Below, one piece after another: positions 26,847-38,900 of a stretch of DNA of 64,000 nt. The number at the start of each line of letters is the position of its first letter. Within the stretch, counting starts at the first letter, position 1. The translations under genes were made by a program, and so were the position numbers. This stretch comes from Arthrobotrys musiformis (lineage: Eukaryota; Ascomycota; Orbiliomycetes; Orbiliales; Orbiliaceae): contig JAVHJL010000005.1 in assembly GCA_036971715.1 (NCBI GenBank), forward strand, positions 2,294,001 through 2,358,000, read 5' to 3'. The notes beneath the pieces are model-generated. The model was not told where the DNA came from. It did not search any database and worked only from the letters and a program-made list of their open reading frames with translations.

Positions 26847-28396
26847 TGATATTGATATTTTGAGTAAGTCGTATCTTGCATGTGATAAGATTTTGGTCTC
26901 AAATAGCTGGAGGTGTATCCGGAGATAAAGACTGGGACTGGATTAGGACCAGAGGGTTAGCTGGCTTGTCTTTAGGAATATTGAATTGAGAAGCCGAGAT
27001 CTTGACAATGTGTGCGTATGTGGCAATTTATAAAGACTGAAGACCCCTCTGACATCTTGTGCCTATCGTCTGTGCCACCTTGGACGGCTAAATTTATAAA
27101 TCGACGAGGCATAAAAGACCTGGTTGCGACTGTGAGGCACAGGTATGTAAACGTAACAACTCGCATACTAGGCTGACAGATTTCGATCACACCTGGTGTG
27201 CAATTCTAAAGTTGCCTGAAGTTCATATATACACATGCACGCACACGGCTGAGCCCGCTTATAGGGCCTATGGGGAAAGGAAAGAAGCTCTAGTTCGAAA
27301 ACGCTTAGTCAGATGACGTCGTATGTTACAATCGGCCCCGATATGTAAGTATATCAGGATCGAGGGTGTTATGTAAATTAATCGATACTGGGATGTGACC
27401 AGAAGCAGTTCCTCGAGAACAAAGCTCTTGATCCCTGTTGCATGGTGTCGTCCGATACCGTATCGATTGGCTCGTCTTCATATCGATAACAGTCGTATCA
27501 GATATATGGTACAACATCTATTCGACAAGTCCGTGCTCCAAGTTTCACCTGTGATAAATCGCAGTGCCGTCCTTTAAACTATGACTGACATTTATATAAG
27601 CATCCCTACGACTGGTCCTGAATGTTTTCTTTGAATTGTTTTTGTCACTTGATTAACTTATCTTAGAAATATAACAGAACTCGAAAAACGAAAGCAAGAC
27701 AGCAAAGAACAAGTACAAAAAATGCACGAGGAAATCCACAGACTCCTGAAGAAGGACACCGGGGCAGAAATCGACGAGGGTGGGAAAAAATGAAAGCATA
27801 CAGGAGAGTTTTTTTGGAGGACACAGTGTAGGGGACGAAGGAGCTTCGGGATATGAAATGGGACGCCGGAAGAGGGTGTCGTTAGGAATTAATAAGGTAG
27901 TAAACTTGTATCTCGAAGGGAAAAAAAAAAGAGAAAAAATGAAAATGAAAAAAGAGATGAAACTGAATTTCGTGGTCCACCATAGCTTTACTTTTCTCTT
28001 GCTCCCATATCTTTTTTTTTTCTTTGGTTTTTTTGTGCGACCCAACAAGGCTGGATTTAGAAAACGGAGGAAACGAAGACGCATAGAAGAACGTTCAAGG
28101 CTGTATCATCATTCGCTGAGATTTTGAGAAACACATTAGGGATGCCGGCTAGGATGACCGAAGGATTGCGAGAGAAGTCGGAAGAGGTATGATCGCGAAT
28201 GGTGAAGGTTGTTCTCTATACATAGAGTGCGGATCGCGGACTTGGGTGTCGAGAAAGTAGGTATCGCCACATCTCAAATGATTTCTTGAAGGGCGATGTC
28301 GGCTTTTTTGACGGGCGTTCAATATAATAATTTATACAAGGAAGAAGGAAATAGAAGGGAAATATAGAAACGTCGTCGGCGTAAACTATGCGTGTT
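26847..28396. other. Intergenic, MYND gene to G-gamma gene
   Basis: No supportable gene. The minus-strand frame at 27653-28084 is built largely of poly-T/poly-A tracts and lies downstream of the G-gamma gene. Confidence 0.5.
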
Positions 28397-28903
28397 TCAC
28401 ATGATAACGCAGCAAGGATTGGGATTTTGCGGGGCATACGGATCCTCCCCTTTGCCAACCTGCAGGAGCGAAATGTCTGGTTAGTCTGAAAGTGGCGAAA
28501 GAGAATGTGACGTTGCGCGAAAATCGCGATATCAGGGACGAAGAGAGGCGAAACTTATGTTTCGCGACAGGAGAAAGAGGTGGGAAAGGATAGACTTACT
28601 TGACCCCAAGTCGCCGGTACCATGAAGTCCTTTGTTGTTTTGGTGTAGTTGATCATTCTAGCCGGAGTGAAAAACACGTTAGATAAGGGGAATCGTCTCA
28701 AAAAGAATCGCGAGGGAAATAGAATCTTGTTCCGGAGGTTATACGTACGATGAGCAAGCCTCGCTGACCTTTACTCTCGGTCTTTCCAAGTCTTCCCGTA
28801 GACGAGCGTTCAGTTCTGTCAGCCTCCTCAACTTCAACTCTTGCATGGACCCCTTCTTTTCTCTTGCCGGCTCTCGGGCACCTGCTTGGTTGTGAACGGC
28901 CAT
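28397..28903 (-). CDS. STE18: Heterotrimeric G-protein gamma subunit, 91 aa
   Basis: Three exons: 28903-28749, 28657-28600 and 28459-28397. Introns start GTACGT and GTAAGT and end CTAG and GCAG, with a CTAAC branch point in the second. No exon is long, so the gene is easily missed. The product has the hallmark helix of fungal gamma subunits (SMQELKLRRLTELNARLRED, about 19-38), then ERPRVKVSEAC, INYTKTTKDFMVPATWGQV and a proline-containing tail. It ends Cys-Cys-Val-Ile-Met: a CaaX box for farnesylation of C88, with C87 available for palmitoylation. It would pair with G-beta at the plasma membrane in pheromone, nutrient and development signalling. Length and order of motifs are normal for the family. 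The 5' side contains a TGATTGATTGAC-type tandem tract at about 29080-29110. Confidence 0.95.
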
Positions 28904-31900
28904 TATGTCGGAATCGGTCGCGAGTTTTTAGAGAGTCGGAAGAAAAAATCGAGACGCGAACCGGCAGGAAGAGACGAGAGGCTTGTGATCGGAAGTGACT
29001 GCAGATGGAGGGGGTAGGTTGAACGGGATGGGGATGAGATGGAGAAAGATTGAGCGATGATAGATTTCGGATGATGGAGGTGATTGATTGACTGATTGAT
29101 TGTTTGATTTGATGGGTGGATGGGAGGGAAACCGGAAGTGTGGTCTGGCTGGGTTAGTTGAGTTGGGTTGGCTTTGGTTGGAAGGGGGGAAGACCAAGCG
29201 AGGGAAGGGAAAGTGTTGTCGTAATCGAATCGAATAGGAGAACCTGAGTGATGATAACGCTTTTATCCCCGAGTTCCGCCGAGGAAAAAATAAAATAAAA
29301 TAAAATAAAATAAAAATATCAAATGAGATATCGTCAGTCTACCTGTCACTGTATCTGTCTAACTAACTAACTATCGGGAAAAATCAGAAGGAGGTGGAGG
29401 AGAAGAGGGAGAAGGAGATGTGAATAATAAAAAAGAGGAAATTGAACAGCCGAAATCCGCTTTTTTCGCTCGAACTTACTAACGCGATTATTGAGCGAGC
29501 AGGGGCAGCCGAGATTAAAAAGCAGCTGAATGACCGGCCTCAGACTGGCACTACCCGGCACCGTTGACCCCTTTTACGAGTACTAATACTTTTGGTTACA
29601 TGCTACGGAGTATGGGCATATGCACTCGTCCCAGTTTCGAGTCTCCCCCAGCCTCATATCCGCTCCCATTAATCCCCATTAAGGGGGCTCCGGCGCAGGA
29701 GGCAGAAACATCACCCAAAACACTCCCCGATAAGATCTTTCCCAATGCACAAGCGTTGGGATCCGATCCTTGGGCCCATGCCATTTGGGATTTTTGGCTG
29801 TCCGAGCGTATGAAGCCTCTGTGATGTGACTGGTTCATATCCTCAGATGGCTTGCTTTCTTTCTGGGATACACCGGCCAAGAAAGTCGCCAGGGATACGA
29901 ATACGTCCTCGCTTCACAATGTAATGCAAAGGTTCGGAAGGCATCATTATCATCATTTCGGATTTCGGGTGGTTTTTATTGGAACATCAGGTCAGGTCAA
30001 CCTGGAAATTTAGCAAACTTATGCTTATGCGGCGCGAGAGAACGCTGTGAACGAAACCGGCCAGTATGTATTCCCTATTTGTGCACAGCAATGGCCAGGG
30101 CCCGACCACACGACCACCGTTTGGGGAATGCGGTGTATGAATAAGCTAACTAAATTAACCCGCGTACCTTATGAATAACGTCTGTGTGTTACCGGCGTTG
30201 GAGATGCTCTCTTTCTGCTGGTTGACAGAATATTTCACTATACTGGGGAATTCTACTACTTCTACGATCATTTGAACACTTAAATAAATAAATATCTGGG
30301 AATGCGTTCTTAAAGCATAATGGATAAATTTAAATTCACTGGTATAAAGCACTTTAACCCGAAAATAGATCACCGAGATATTCCGCTAGCGAGAACGGAC
30401 ATCCGGGTAACATATGCAGGGGAAAGTTTTTTCTTTCCCGACATGGCGAATCGGGATCGCATTTACGATTTTTCTGATAATTATAAAACGGCCACTAGCT
30501 TTCGTTGAAATTTAGTTTCATAAGGTGATTTTCGAAGGCAATACTATCTATCTACTCCTATAGGTACCATTTCCCCCCTACGGCATCACTTGGCGCGAGC
30601 TAGTAATATAATTGCTGCCCGTAGACACGACACTGGCACGAGAAGAGTCCTTGGCTCGGTTTTCGATTCTGAGACAATCCTGCAGATTGTCTAGAGAAGC
30701 CCGATGTGGGACACAGTTGTGCCTTGCATTATATTATAAAAGGCATGTGACATGGCTCTGCTATACGGCGACCGACCTATTCCATGGATCCAATGATTGT
30801 TAGAAATAACAGTGCCGGCTTTTTTACTCGGCTAGGCGAGACAAGTCAAGGTATTTGTATTTCATCTAACGCAGTATTAAACAAAGGAAATCCCCACGGA
30901 AAAATCCATATTTGTAAGAGGGACATAAAAGGGTTCTCGGGATTGACACCTGCAGGCCTGCAGGGCAGCGAAAATCGGTTCGTTGTCGACGATGGGTGGT
31001 TATATATTTACCATTAGCGCCGCGTTTGTCTATAAATCCAAACAGCCCTCTCCCTTCGATTTCATTCTCGCTAATTAAATCGATATAGGAATGGCTTTTC
31101 CTGGGGTAAGTTTTCAGCTTCTGTTTTGATACCATGCTATTGTGCCGGCAGGTATGGAACTTCAAACATAGACATCACGAAAACCCCAATCGCGCGTACC
31201 GTAGGGACATCAATCGTTAACGAAGATTTCATACCAAGTATCATCTGAGCAAATATATTTGCGGGTCGGCTCGCTGATGGGGGCGAAGAGGTTATTTTCT
31301 CTCTACAGCTTCCGTTCCGGGTTGGGTTACCCTTTCGGGTGGCATTTGTGATCTCGCATTAGTTCTGCTCCCGGTCGTTTTACTACTACTATAAGGCGAT
31401 GGAACGATGGAGTACAACGCGAGGAGATTTATATTATATGGGATTTTTGCCGATAGACAAACTGTTAAGCTTCTAACCGGTACCTGCCATTTTTGGCAGG
31501 AGATGTTCGAAGGCGAAGGAAGTTTTGGGGACGAGACCAAGGAACTTTAACGATTGAGAAAGTGTACTGGCTGGCGGTGATGTAGATTGGGGTGACTATA
31601 GAGAAGAAGGTTCGCCATTGCTTTCTAAAGGCCTTACGTCTATTCGTGCCGAAAGCGGCTACGCTGCTGGTAGCATATCATCGTTTCTGTTTCCATTGAC
31701 TTCATAGCGGTACAGGCGACAGACGACGAAGTAGGTTGGAATGCGTCGTGGTGTTACTGTTGGGTTTTTGGGAGCGCTATGCGTGCGGCTGTGCACATCT
31801 CGCTAGATCTGCATCCTGCATTGTATTATATCGGCTCGGAACTGGCACTCTGCACCACTGTCAATTTAGAAAACCAGAGAAACTGGTGAAGTTCTAGGAT

Positions 31901-33122
31901 TCTATTTCTCGCTCAATAGCCTTTCGCTCCTTCTTCCACGGATTGGGGCGAATTAACCATCATCTTGCATTCGAAAGATCTCACACAACAGCTTTTCGCA
32001 ATTTTGATATAGATCAACATGCACATGTACAAATCCATACATATGCAATATTGTGCGCGAGTGTGGGGCCTTCCTGCTTGGAATTCGACTAATTGTACCA
32101 CCTTGAGATATTGAACTCGGCTACAGGAGACGTCAAAGGAAACATATGTCGAGCAATTTGATCAAACTGGCCATAGCATAGCGAGCGATGTACTGGCCTC
32201 TTTTCTCCTCGCCCTAGGGTACAAGACGTCGAGACCCTCTCTAGCTTTGTTAGATTTTGAGAGCCAATCAATCAGCACGGGATGCGCATGAAGTGCTATG
32301 TACAAAAAATCGATTGATTTCGACTTTTGTGAGGTGCATGCTCCAGCGACTTTCTTTGTTATGCAAGCGAGCGGGGCCATCTTATGCAACATAAGATCAA
32401 GGAGAATCGTCTATAGATAAAGGGTACGAGGACTGCAGTACACTAGTCCCGACCTCGGATCCCAACGGTTTTACAATTGTGGCAGATCTGAATAGAGTGG
32501 TATTCTCATCTGTCTGTATTTTACCATCGGTATCATGATATCAATGCAGACGCTCAAGAACTATTCCTGATATTTACGAGAAGTGCGTCTGCCTTGAATT
32601 CAATCAGTGAGGTTTCTTTGCGTCTGATAGAGAACCTGTATACTAGCAAGAATGACTGAACATATCTTCAGATGCCTCGGGTTTCCAAAATTTCTTGCTC
32701 GTAGCATGGGAATTATAATATTAGCAAATGGACTTTTTGATTGACATCGTTAGCTCTTGCCTAGGCCTCCGTCCTTGAGGGTAGCTTGCATATGGCAGGG
32801 GTTTGGTGTCTCCATGGTCGAGCGGAGTGATAGAGTTCCGCGAACAAGAGATACGATACGAGCGATTGTCGGTCAAGTCGACATACCGATAGCACTTCGT
32901 AAATTAGCTCGAGTCTTACGCCTGGGCCGATTTTAGGCCTCTGGATTTTGAGGGGGGGAAATAGTATATAGTTGCCTTCGTTACCTCCTTCGTTTCCCCC
33001 TTTCGTCTGTAGCTTCAATGGAGTAGCAAGCAAATCAATCTCATTAAGGATTATCATATATACTATAAACCTTCTACTTAAATATATCGAAAAATCGATA
33101 CAACTAGAGCTTCGAGTACAAA
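28904..33122. other. Intergenic region, G-gamma gene to small-protein gene
   Basis: About 4.2 kb without a supportable gene. It contains (TAAAA)5 at 29291-29315, a (CTAA)3-4 run near 29359, a 16-bp perfect palindrome CCTGCAGGCCTGCAGG at 30949-30964 and a 7-bp hairpin CCTGCCA-TTTT-TGGCAGG at 31483-31500. Several short frames (such as 30784-31017 on + and 29596-29880 on -) have no recognisable motif. Confidence 0.5.
29291..29315. repeat. (TAAAA)5 microsatellite
   Basis: Five perfect TAAAA units upstream of the G-gamma gene. Confidence 0.9.
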
Positions 33123-33622
33123 ATGGCAGATGAACTTGGACCAATCGAAGTAAGCATATTTCCAACCGCATCAAGATATCCGTATTCGTCTAGACGTCTC
33201 CGTGGCCACGTGGATGAGAAGAGAATCCCAAAACTAAAAGCTTTCAATTCAATAGGTCGTAGGGCTCCCCTAGTCTGGGCAATCTGCAATGGCCAATGCC
33301 GACAGGCAGAGGGAAATTTATTTGTACTAACAGCTTTTCTAGGGCGACCTCGTCTCTTACAATCTCGATGAAAACCCAGATAGCGAAGGGGTTTTAGGAA
33401 ATGTCGAAAGCTTTGCCGTAAGTCGACCGCACGACCAGACTAGCCCAAACCCCGCTCCTTGATACATCATCAGAGTAACATGCTTTTGCTTCCAATTTAT
33501 AGGATGGAGTATATACGATTAAATCTCTAGACGGAGACACAGTCGAGGTTCCGGAGGACAAAGTTGTGAAATTGAAGCCGATCTTGATGATGAATAAATC
33601 AGGCCATGGGTTCAGGTCCTAA
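33123..33622 (+). CDS. Small three-exon protein, 73 aa, Tudor/SH3-like barrel?
   Basis: Three exons: 33123-33149, 33343-33417 and 33503-33622. The first intron has GTAAGC, a perfect TACTAAC branch point and TCTAG; the second has GTAAGT and TATAG. All exons join in frame and stop at TAA 33620-33622. The protein begins MADELGPIE. It then has GDLVSYNLDENPDSEGVLGNV, a gap, DGVYTIKSLDGDTVEVPEDK and VVKLKPI. The GDxV...G.V...DGxYxI...DG..xxV....V..L pattern is that of short five-strand barrels such as Tudor, SH3-like or KOW modules, so a small nucleic-acid- or peptide-binding protein is possible. I cannot name a family. Splice signals and acidic, regular composition make a real gene likely; function is open. 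Confidence 0.65.
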
Positions 33623-34606
33623 AGTTTTACAATTGATCGAAGGCATAGAGTGCCTGCTCAGGATGAGCACAACTTCCAGATATTCATGTTCAAAGTCAAT
33701 CTAGTTTCGATGTGGTTCTTTCCCTAAATAAATTTATAAAACGTACCATATTTTCCTTCCCTCCAATCTGTACCCTGTTTCAGAGTGTGGATATAGTCGT
33801 CATGAGGGGTAGGATATGCGAATTTAGTGTTATATATAATTCTTCTTTATTATAATTGCACTAGCTCTATGGAGTACCCTGTTCATGCATGTATGATTAG
33901 GTCGAAACGGATTATGTAGCTCACTCGAAGACCGGTGATCCACTCTCTTCATGAATTCGAGCCACCGATAGTCTAAGTTTCATCCAGTAGGGCCGATTGA
34001 GGATTATAGCAGAAGCGGCAAAACTCTTCTGTAGACGTCTGGAAGCTTCGAAGTGGAGTAGACTATAGTGGAGTTGTCAAGGGTTTGGGTGGGAAAGGCG
34101 GGGAAAGTTTAGTTGCCTGGGCTGTTCCGTGGGGGCTGACGCGGTGGATTCGAACCGGGAGGTCTCAAAGTCTAACGGAGGGCCATCTGGCCGTCTATCG
34201 TTTTGAAAGCTTGTTCAACCTTAGCTCGATAGAAGCCGGCCAAATATGGTTCGAGAGGATGGAAGAAAGCCTTGATAATATAAGCAATTCAACATATGTC
34301 AGGGGGGCGAGTGGGAAACCTTCGTATTCAACAGAGGTTTTTGGTTACGCATGCCCATTTCTCATTTCGTGCTTGGGAATTCGCGCTTTTAAAGGCTAAA
34401 ATTTGAGGTATCTATCACAACGCTCCTTATCTATAATGCTCATGTACATGATTTCGTCGTGGCTTGTATACAGGCTGCAGAATTTATCGTATTAACGAAA
34501 CAATCTAGCCTCGAGACCAGGCGCTCATGAGGTAGAGGAAACAATCATAATTGTTTGAAGTTATCTGTTATGGTTAACTCGCTGGGTCGCAGAGAATTAA
34601 ACCCAT
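33623..34606. other. Intergenic with a tRNA-like element
   Basis: No protein gene seen. The plus-strand frame 34085-34399 is unsupported and overlaps the tRNA-like element at 34141-34200. Confidence 0.5.
34141..34200 (-). repeat. tRNA-like/SINE-like remnant with A and B boxes
   Basis: On the minus strand there is a perfect internal B box, GGTTCGAATCC (34156-34146). Upstream of it is an A-box-like GGCCAGATGG (near 34193-34183) and a GTTAGACTTTGAGA stretch resembling the anticodon region of Ser/Leu tRNAs. The spacing between the boxes is tRNA-like. I cannot fold a full cloverleaf: the acceptor and anticodon stems do not pair properly. This could be a tRNA pseudogene or the head of a tRNA-derived SINE. 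No second copy was noticed in the window. Confidence 0.4.
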
Positions 34607-35429
34607 TCAATCTGTTTTCCAATGCCCAACCTTTAAGAACTCGATGATCTTATCCCTATAGCCTTCATCTTCCTCAGCAATATCCCACTCTTTGATTTTT
34701 TCGATTGCATCTGCCTGTCGGACCTTGAATTGCTCCCCGGACTCGGATTCCTCTGGAACCCATATCCTTTCGCCAATATTTGGTTTTTTGTAAACCGCAG
34801 AAGCAAGAAGGATGCGAAGTGAGCGCTCAACAGGGTGCCTGTCTTTCGCACTGGTTGGGTAGTCTTCCATACATTTCACCAAAGAAATACAATGCTGTGC
34901 TAGTTTCGGTCGAAATAGACCATGGCTCGGGTCGAAAGGCGACGGAACATGGATACCATCGCTAGTCTTGAGATGGACGAGAGATTGCGGTATCAAATGC
35001 AATATTGTTGGCTGTGGTTGATCGTCATCCTTATAGATGAAATGATACCCCGAGGCTCCAAGCGGACCCTTTTCTATCTCCGATAATGGTGGATCGATGC
35101 GTTTAAATCCGATATGGGGCGATTCTAAATGGCGTGTAGCCCCTTCTATGAGAGGATCATGTATGGCGAAATCGTAAACCTGTCACATATATATGTTTTA
35201 GTATCGATATCGCGGTTGTAGTGAACAAATTTGGTTAGTGTAGGCTTACAGATACTGCTAAAGGATAGCCCCAAAACAAGAGAACCTGGTCGCCCCATTC
35301 GAGAAGGGATATCGTATGCTCAAGAAGGATGTTAGTTGCTTTTGCGAAGCATGGCTTTAGTAGTTCGGTTGTCATTTTCGCGCGGTGTCGCTGTAACGTT
35401 TCTGATATCGGTGTTCTTCGGGAACCCAT
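34607..35429 (-). CDS. Hypothetical protein, 250 aa
   Basis: Two exons: 35429-35250 and 35179-34607. The intron starts GTAAGC, has a CACTAACC branch point and ends GACAG; the join keeps the frame. I do not recognise a family. The product begins MGSRRTPISETLQRHRAK, has a hydrophobic stretch (ILLEHTISLLEWGDQVLLFWGYPLAVS, about 33-60), then a mixed region with ESPHIGFKRIDPPL. It ends in an acidic, charged helical part with a Trp-containing KEWDIAEEDEGYRDKIIEF segment. There is no signal peptide and no clear membrane helix. A second Met at codon 19 (AKMTTELL) is an alternative start. Clean splice signals and balanced composition argue for a real, perhaps lineage-restricted, gene. Confidence 0.7.
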
Positions 35430-35976
35430 CCGATGCCAATTGCAATGGAATATATATACATCTTGCTTAAGTCAGATACGGAGAGGACCATTTGGCCACG
35501 AGTGAGTCGGATCAGCTGTCGAGTTTAAGATTCGGCCATGAAGGTTTAAATCGACACCCATCCATGCTAATTATATCGACGCATTTGGACTCGGGACTAG
35601 ACCGATAGACATCGTTCAATCGAGGTAGAAAGCGTTGTTGTGTTGCCGCGTGTTGGTTTGTCGGCCGTTGTGCGTTGTGTTATCGATAAGTGGGGGGTTT
35701 TGGCTGCTCTCTAAAAAAAAATTTGGGGTCTTAGCCCTCTGTAAACTGAAAGAGGAAAATTTCGACCTCGTCAGAACTCCAACATCTACACATCACACCT
35801 CTCGAAGTAGTCTACAACAACGGGCTGATTGGATTCCTTGTCCCCAGCATCCGTCGACTCTTCATCTACCAGCTGCAAGCTAGCTTCCGACCTCCCCCGT
35901 TGGCTTGCATCTCGTCTTCGGACCCGACGAATTTTCTATCTTTCCGACAGCTTGTCCGACAGCTAAAACTACCAAC
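35430..35976. promoter_or_regulatory. Shared 5' region of 250-aa gene and eIF3a
   Basis: A 547-bp divergent intergenic region. The plus side from about 35760 is pyrimidine- and CA-rich, typical of a fungal leader for a highly expressed translation gene. The frame at 35635-35883 is unsupported. Confidence 0.5.
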
Positions 35977-38900
35977 ATGCCTCCCGTACCACACGCCAAA
36001 CCCGAGAACGTGCTCAAGGTGAGCTTCGATACCACCCCTGCAGCATCAAATCACGACCTGAATCCCTCTTTGCGAGCTTCCGGAAGATGGATATATGCTT
36101 TTCGACAGCTGCTAATGCCCTGGTTTTTGATATATAGCGAGCACAAGAGCTCATCGCGGTCAACCAGAGCGCCGCTGCTCTTCAAATCCTACACGAACAT
36201 ATCACCTCGAAACGATCGAGGAGCGCCCCTATCGCGTCTCTGGAACCCGTCATCCTTCTTTTCATCGATCTCTGTGTCGAGTTACGAAAGGGTAAAACCG
36301 CCAAAGATGGCCTCTACCAATATAAAAACATCGCCCAAAACACAACGGTCCAGACCATTGAGGTACTACCCAAGCTTTCGCGTCCCTCCGAGTTACTTTA
36401 AATCGATGTCTAACAGGTGTTACTAGATGGTTCTGCGTACCTTCATCGAGAAGTCGGAGGCGAAAGTTACCGACGCTCAAAAGCTGGCCGAGACAAGCTT
36501 GGGAGATGTAGAGGATCTCGAGGCTACCGAAACACCCGAGTCTCTTCTCATGGCTACTGTCTCCGGCGAGCAAACCAAGGACCGAACCGACAGGAAATAT
36601 GTTACACCATGGCTCAAGTTCTTGTGGGAGACGTACAGGACCATCCTTGATATTCTCCGAAACAACGCTCGATTGGAGATCATGTACCAACAAACCGCGT
36701 CTCAAGCCTTCCAATTCTGTCTTAAGTATACCCGTAAGACAGAATTCCGTCGTCTTTGCGAGCTTCTCCGAAACCATCTTCAGAATGCCAGCAAGTATAG
36801 TGCACAAATGCATGCCATTAATCTTAATGACCCGGATACCTTGCAAAGACATCTCGACACTCGATTTCAGCAACTTAATGCCGCCGTCGAGCTCGAGTTG
36901 TGGCAAGAGGCTTTCCGTTCCGTTGAGGACATTCATAATCTCTTGACTCTCAGCAAACGTCCTGCAAAACCGATTATGATGGCCAACTATTACGAAAAGC
37001 TCACTCGCATCTTCCGGACCTCCGAGAACCATCTTTTCCACGCTGCAGCATGGAACCGCTACTATAACCTATTGCGGTCCAGTGCTGCAGCTGTTCAAGC
37101 GGGTTCTGTTACCAAGAAGGACCACCCTGTCACCAACGACACGGAGTTTTCTCGCGTGTCTTCCTTTGTCATTTTGTCAGCCCTCTCCATCCCAGTCATA
37201 AGTACCGCTAGGAGCCGAGGTGGGCTGACCGATGTTGAGGAGGCGAACAAGCGAACTAGAAGCTCGCGTTTGACCAATCTCCTCGGTTTGGCTAACGCAC
37301 CTACTCGTTCTGGGCTGTTCAAGGATATTCTTGCTCGTGGACTCCTCAAGAGAGCCAGGCCAGAGATCCGTGATCTCTACACAATCCTTGAGGTTGATTT
37401 CCATCCTTTGAGCATCTGCAAGAAGATTGCTCCTATCCTCACTCAAATAGGTGATGACGAGGAAATGAAGCGATATGTTGCTCCGCTCCAACAAGTTATT
37501 CTTACTCGTCTTTTCCAGCAATTGTCTCAAGTTTACGATACCGTCCAAATGGACTTTGTCTACAAGCTAGTTACCTTCCCCGCTCCTTTCGAGATCGAGG
37601 CCAACACCATTGAAAAATTCATCATGAATGGTTGCAAGAAGGGTGACCTCGCTATCCGCATTGACCATGCTACTGGGTCCCTTACCTTCGAATCAGACAT
37701 TTTCTCTTCCGCCAAATCCCTTCCAATTGGTGCTGCTAGTGCATCTGAGAAGGACACTGGCGTTCAACGCCTCCAGAGCACCCCACAGGAGATTGTTCGA
37801 ACCCAACTTTCCCGACTTGCAAAGACCCTCTACCTTACCTGCTGCTATGTCGACCCAAGCTTCGTTGAGCAGAAGCAGCGTGAGAAAGCCGAAGCTCTCG
37901 CACGTGCTGAAATCGGAGCCAAGAAGGAGCACGAAGAAACACTTAAGCGTCGCGAAGTCATCGAACAGCGCAAGGAAGCGCAAGAAAACGCTGCTGCCAA
38001 CCTTCAGAAAGAGGAGTCCCGACTCCGTGCTCTCCGTGACCGACATCGTGAGGAGGCCGAACAGCTGCGTCTCGAGGAAGAGAAGAAGAAGCGTGACCAG
38101 GAGCGACAAGAGAAAGAGCGTGAAAGGATTCTTGTTATGGAATTCTGGAAGCAAGTTACTTCAATGGGTCTCACAGAGGCTGAATTCCGTGCTCAAGTTA
38201 AAGAAATCGGACTTGATTTGCCCGAGAACGTCTCTACTCTCGATAACAACTTCATCCGCAAGGTGAAGATCGCCATGATGGAGAAGGAAAAGAAGGAGAC
38301 CAACGAGAAGTTGCGTGTGACTAGCAAGCGCATTGACCATCTCGAGAGAGCTTACCGCAAGGAAGAAATTGCCCTTCTTGCTCAAGACTACGAAGCCCAA
38401 CGAAAGAGTGATTTGGATGCTCATAATGAAAGGGTTTCGCAGTTCTTGGCCGAACACAAGCAGAAGCACGAGGAGAACGTTGCTTTGAAGAAACGTCTTA
38501 GCCGACTTGTCGGCAATTATGAGGCCTTCAGAGACGATGTTCGCTCCCGGCGTTCTGAAGAATTTGAAGCCAGACGCAAGAAAGCTGAGGAACAACTTCA
38601 AGTTGAAATGGACAAGAGGCGTAAGCAGGTTCATGAGGCCAAAGAGAGAAAGAGGCGTGAGGAAGAGGAGGCAGAACGCCGCAGAATCGAAGAAGAGGAA
38701 CGTCTGCAGAGGGAAGAGGAGGAAAGGATTGCCAAGGAGGAAGAGGAAGCCAAGAAACGAGAAGAGGCACGCAAGGAACAAGAAGAGCGACGGAAGTATG
38801 TTATTTCTAGTCTACGACCCGTGTATTTTTTATATTCTAACCCATCTGTTTGTTTAGGGAGCGTGAGGCAGCCGCAGCGAAACAGCGCGAGCGCGAGGAA

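Noticed and set aside
29596..29880. Minus-strand 94-codon frame
   Set aside because: No recognisable family and no exon context; antisense frame of similar length.
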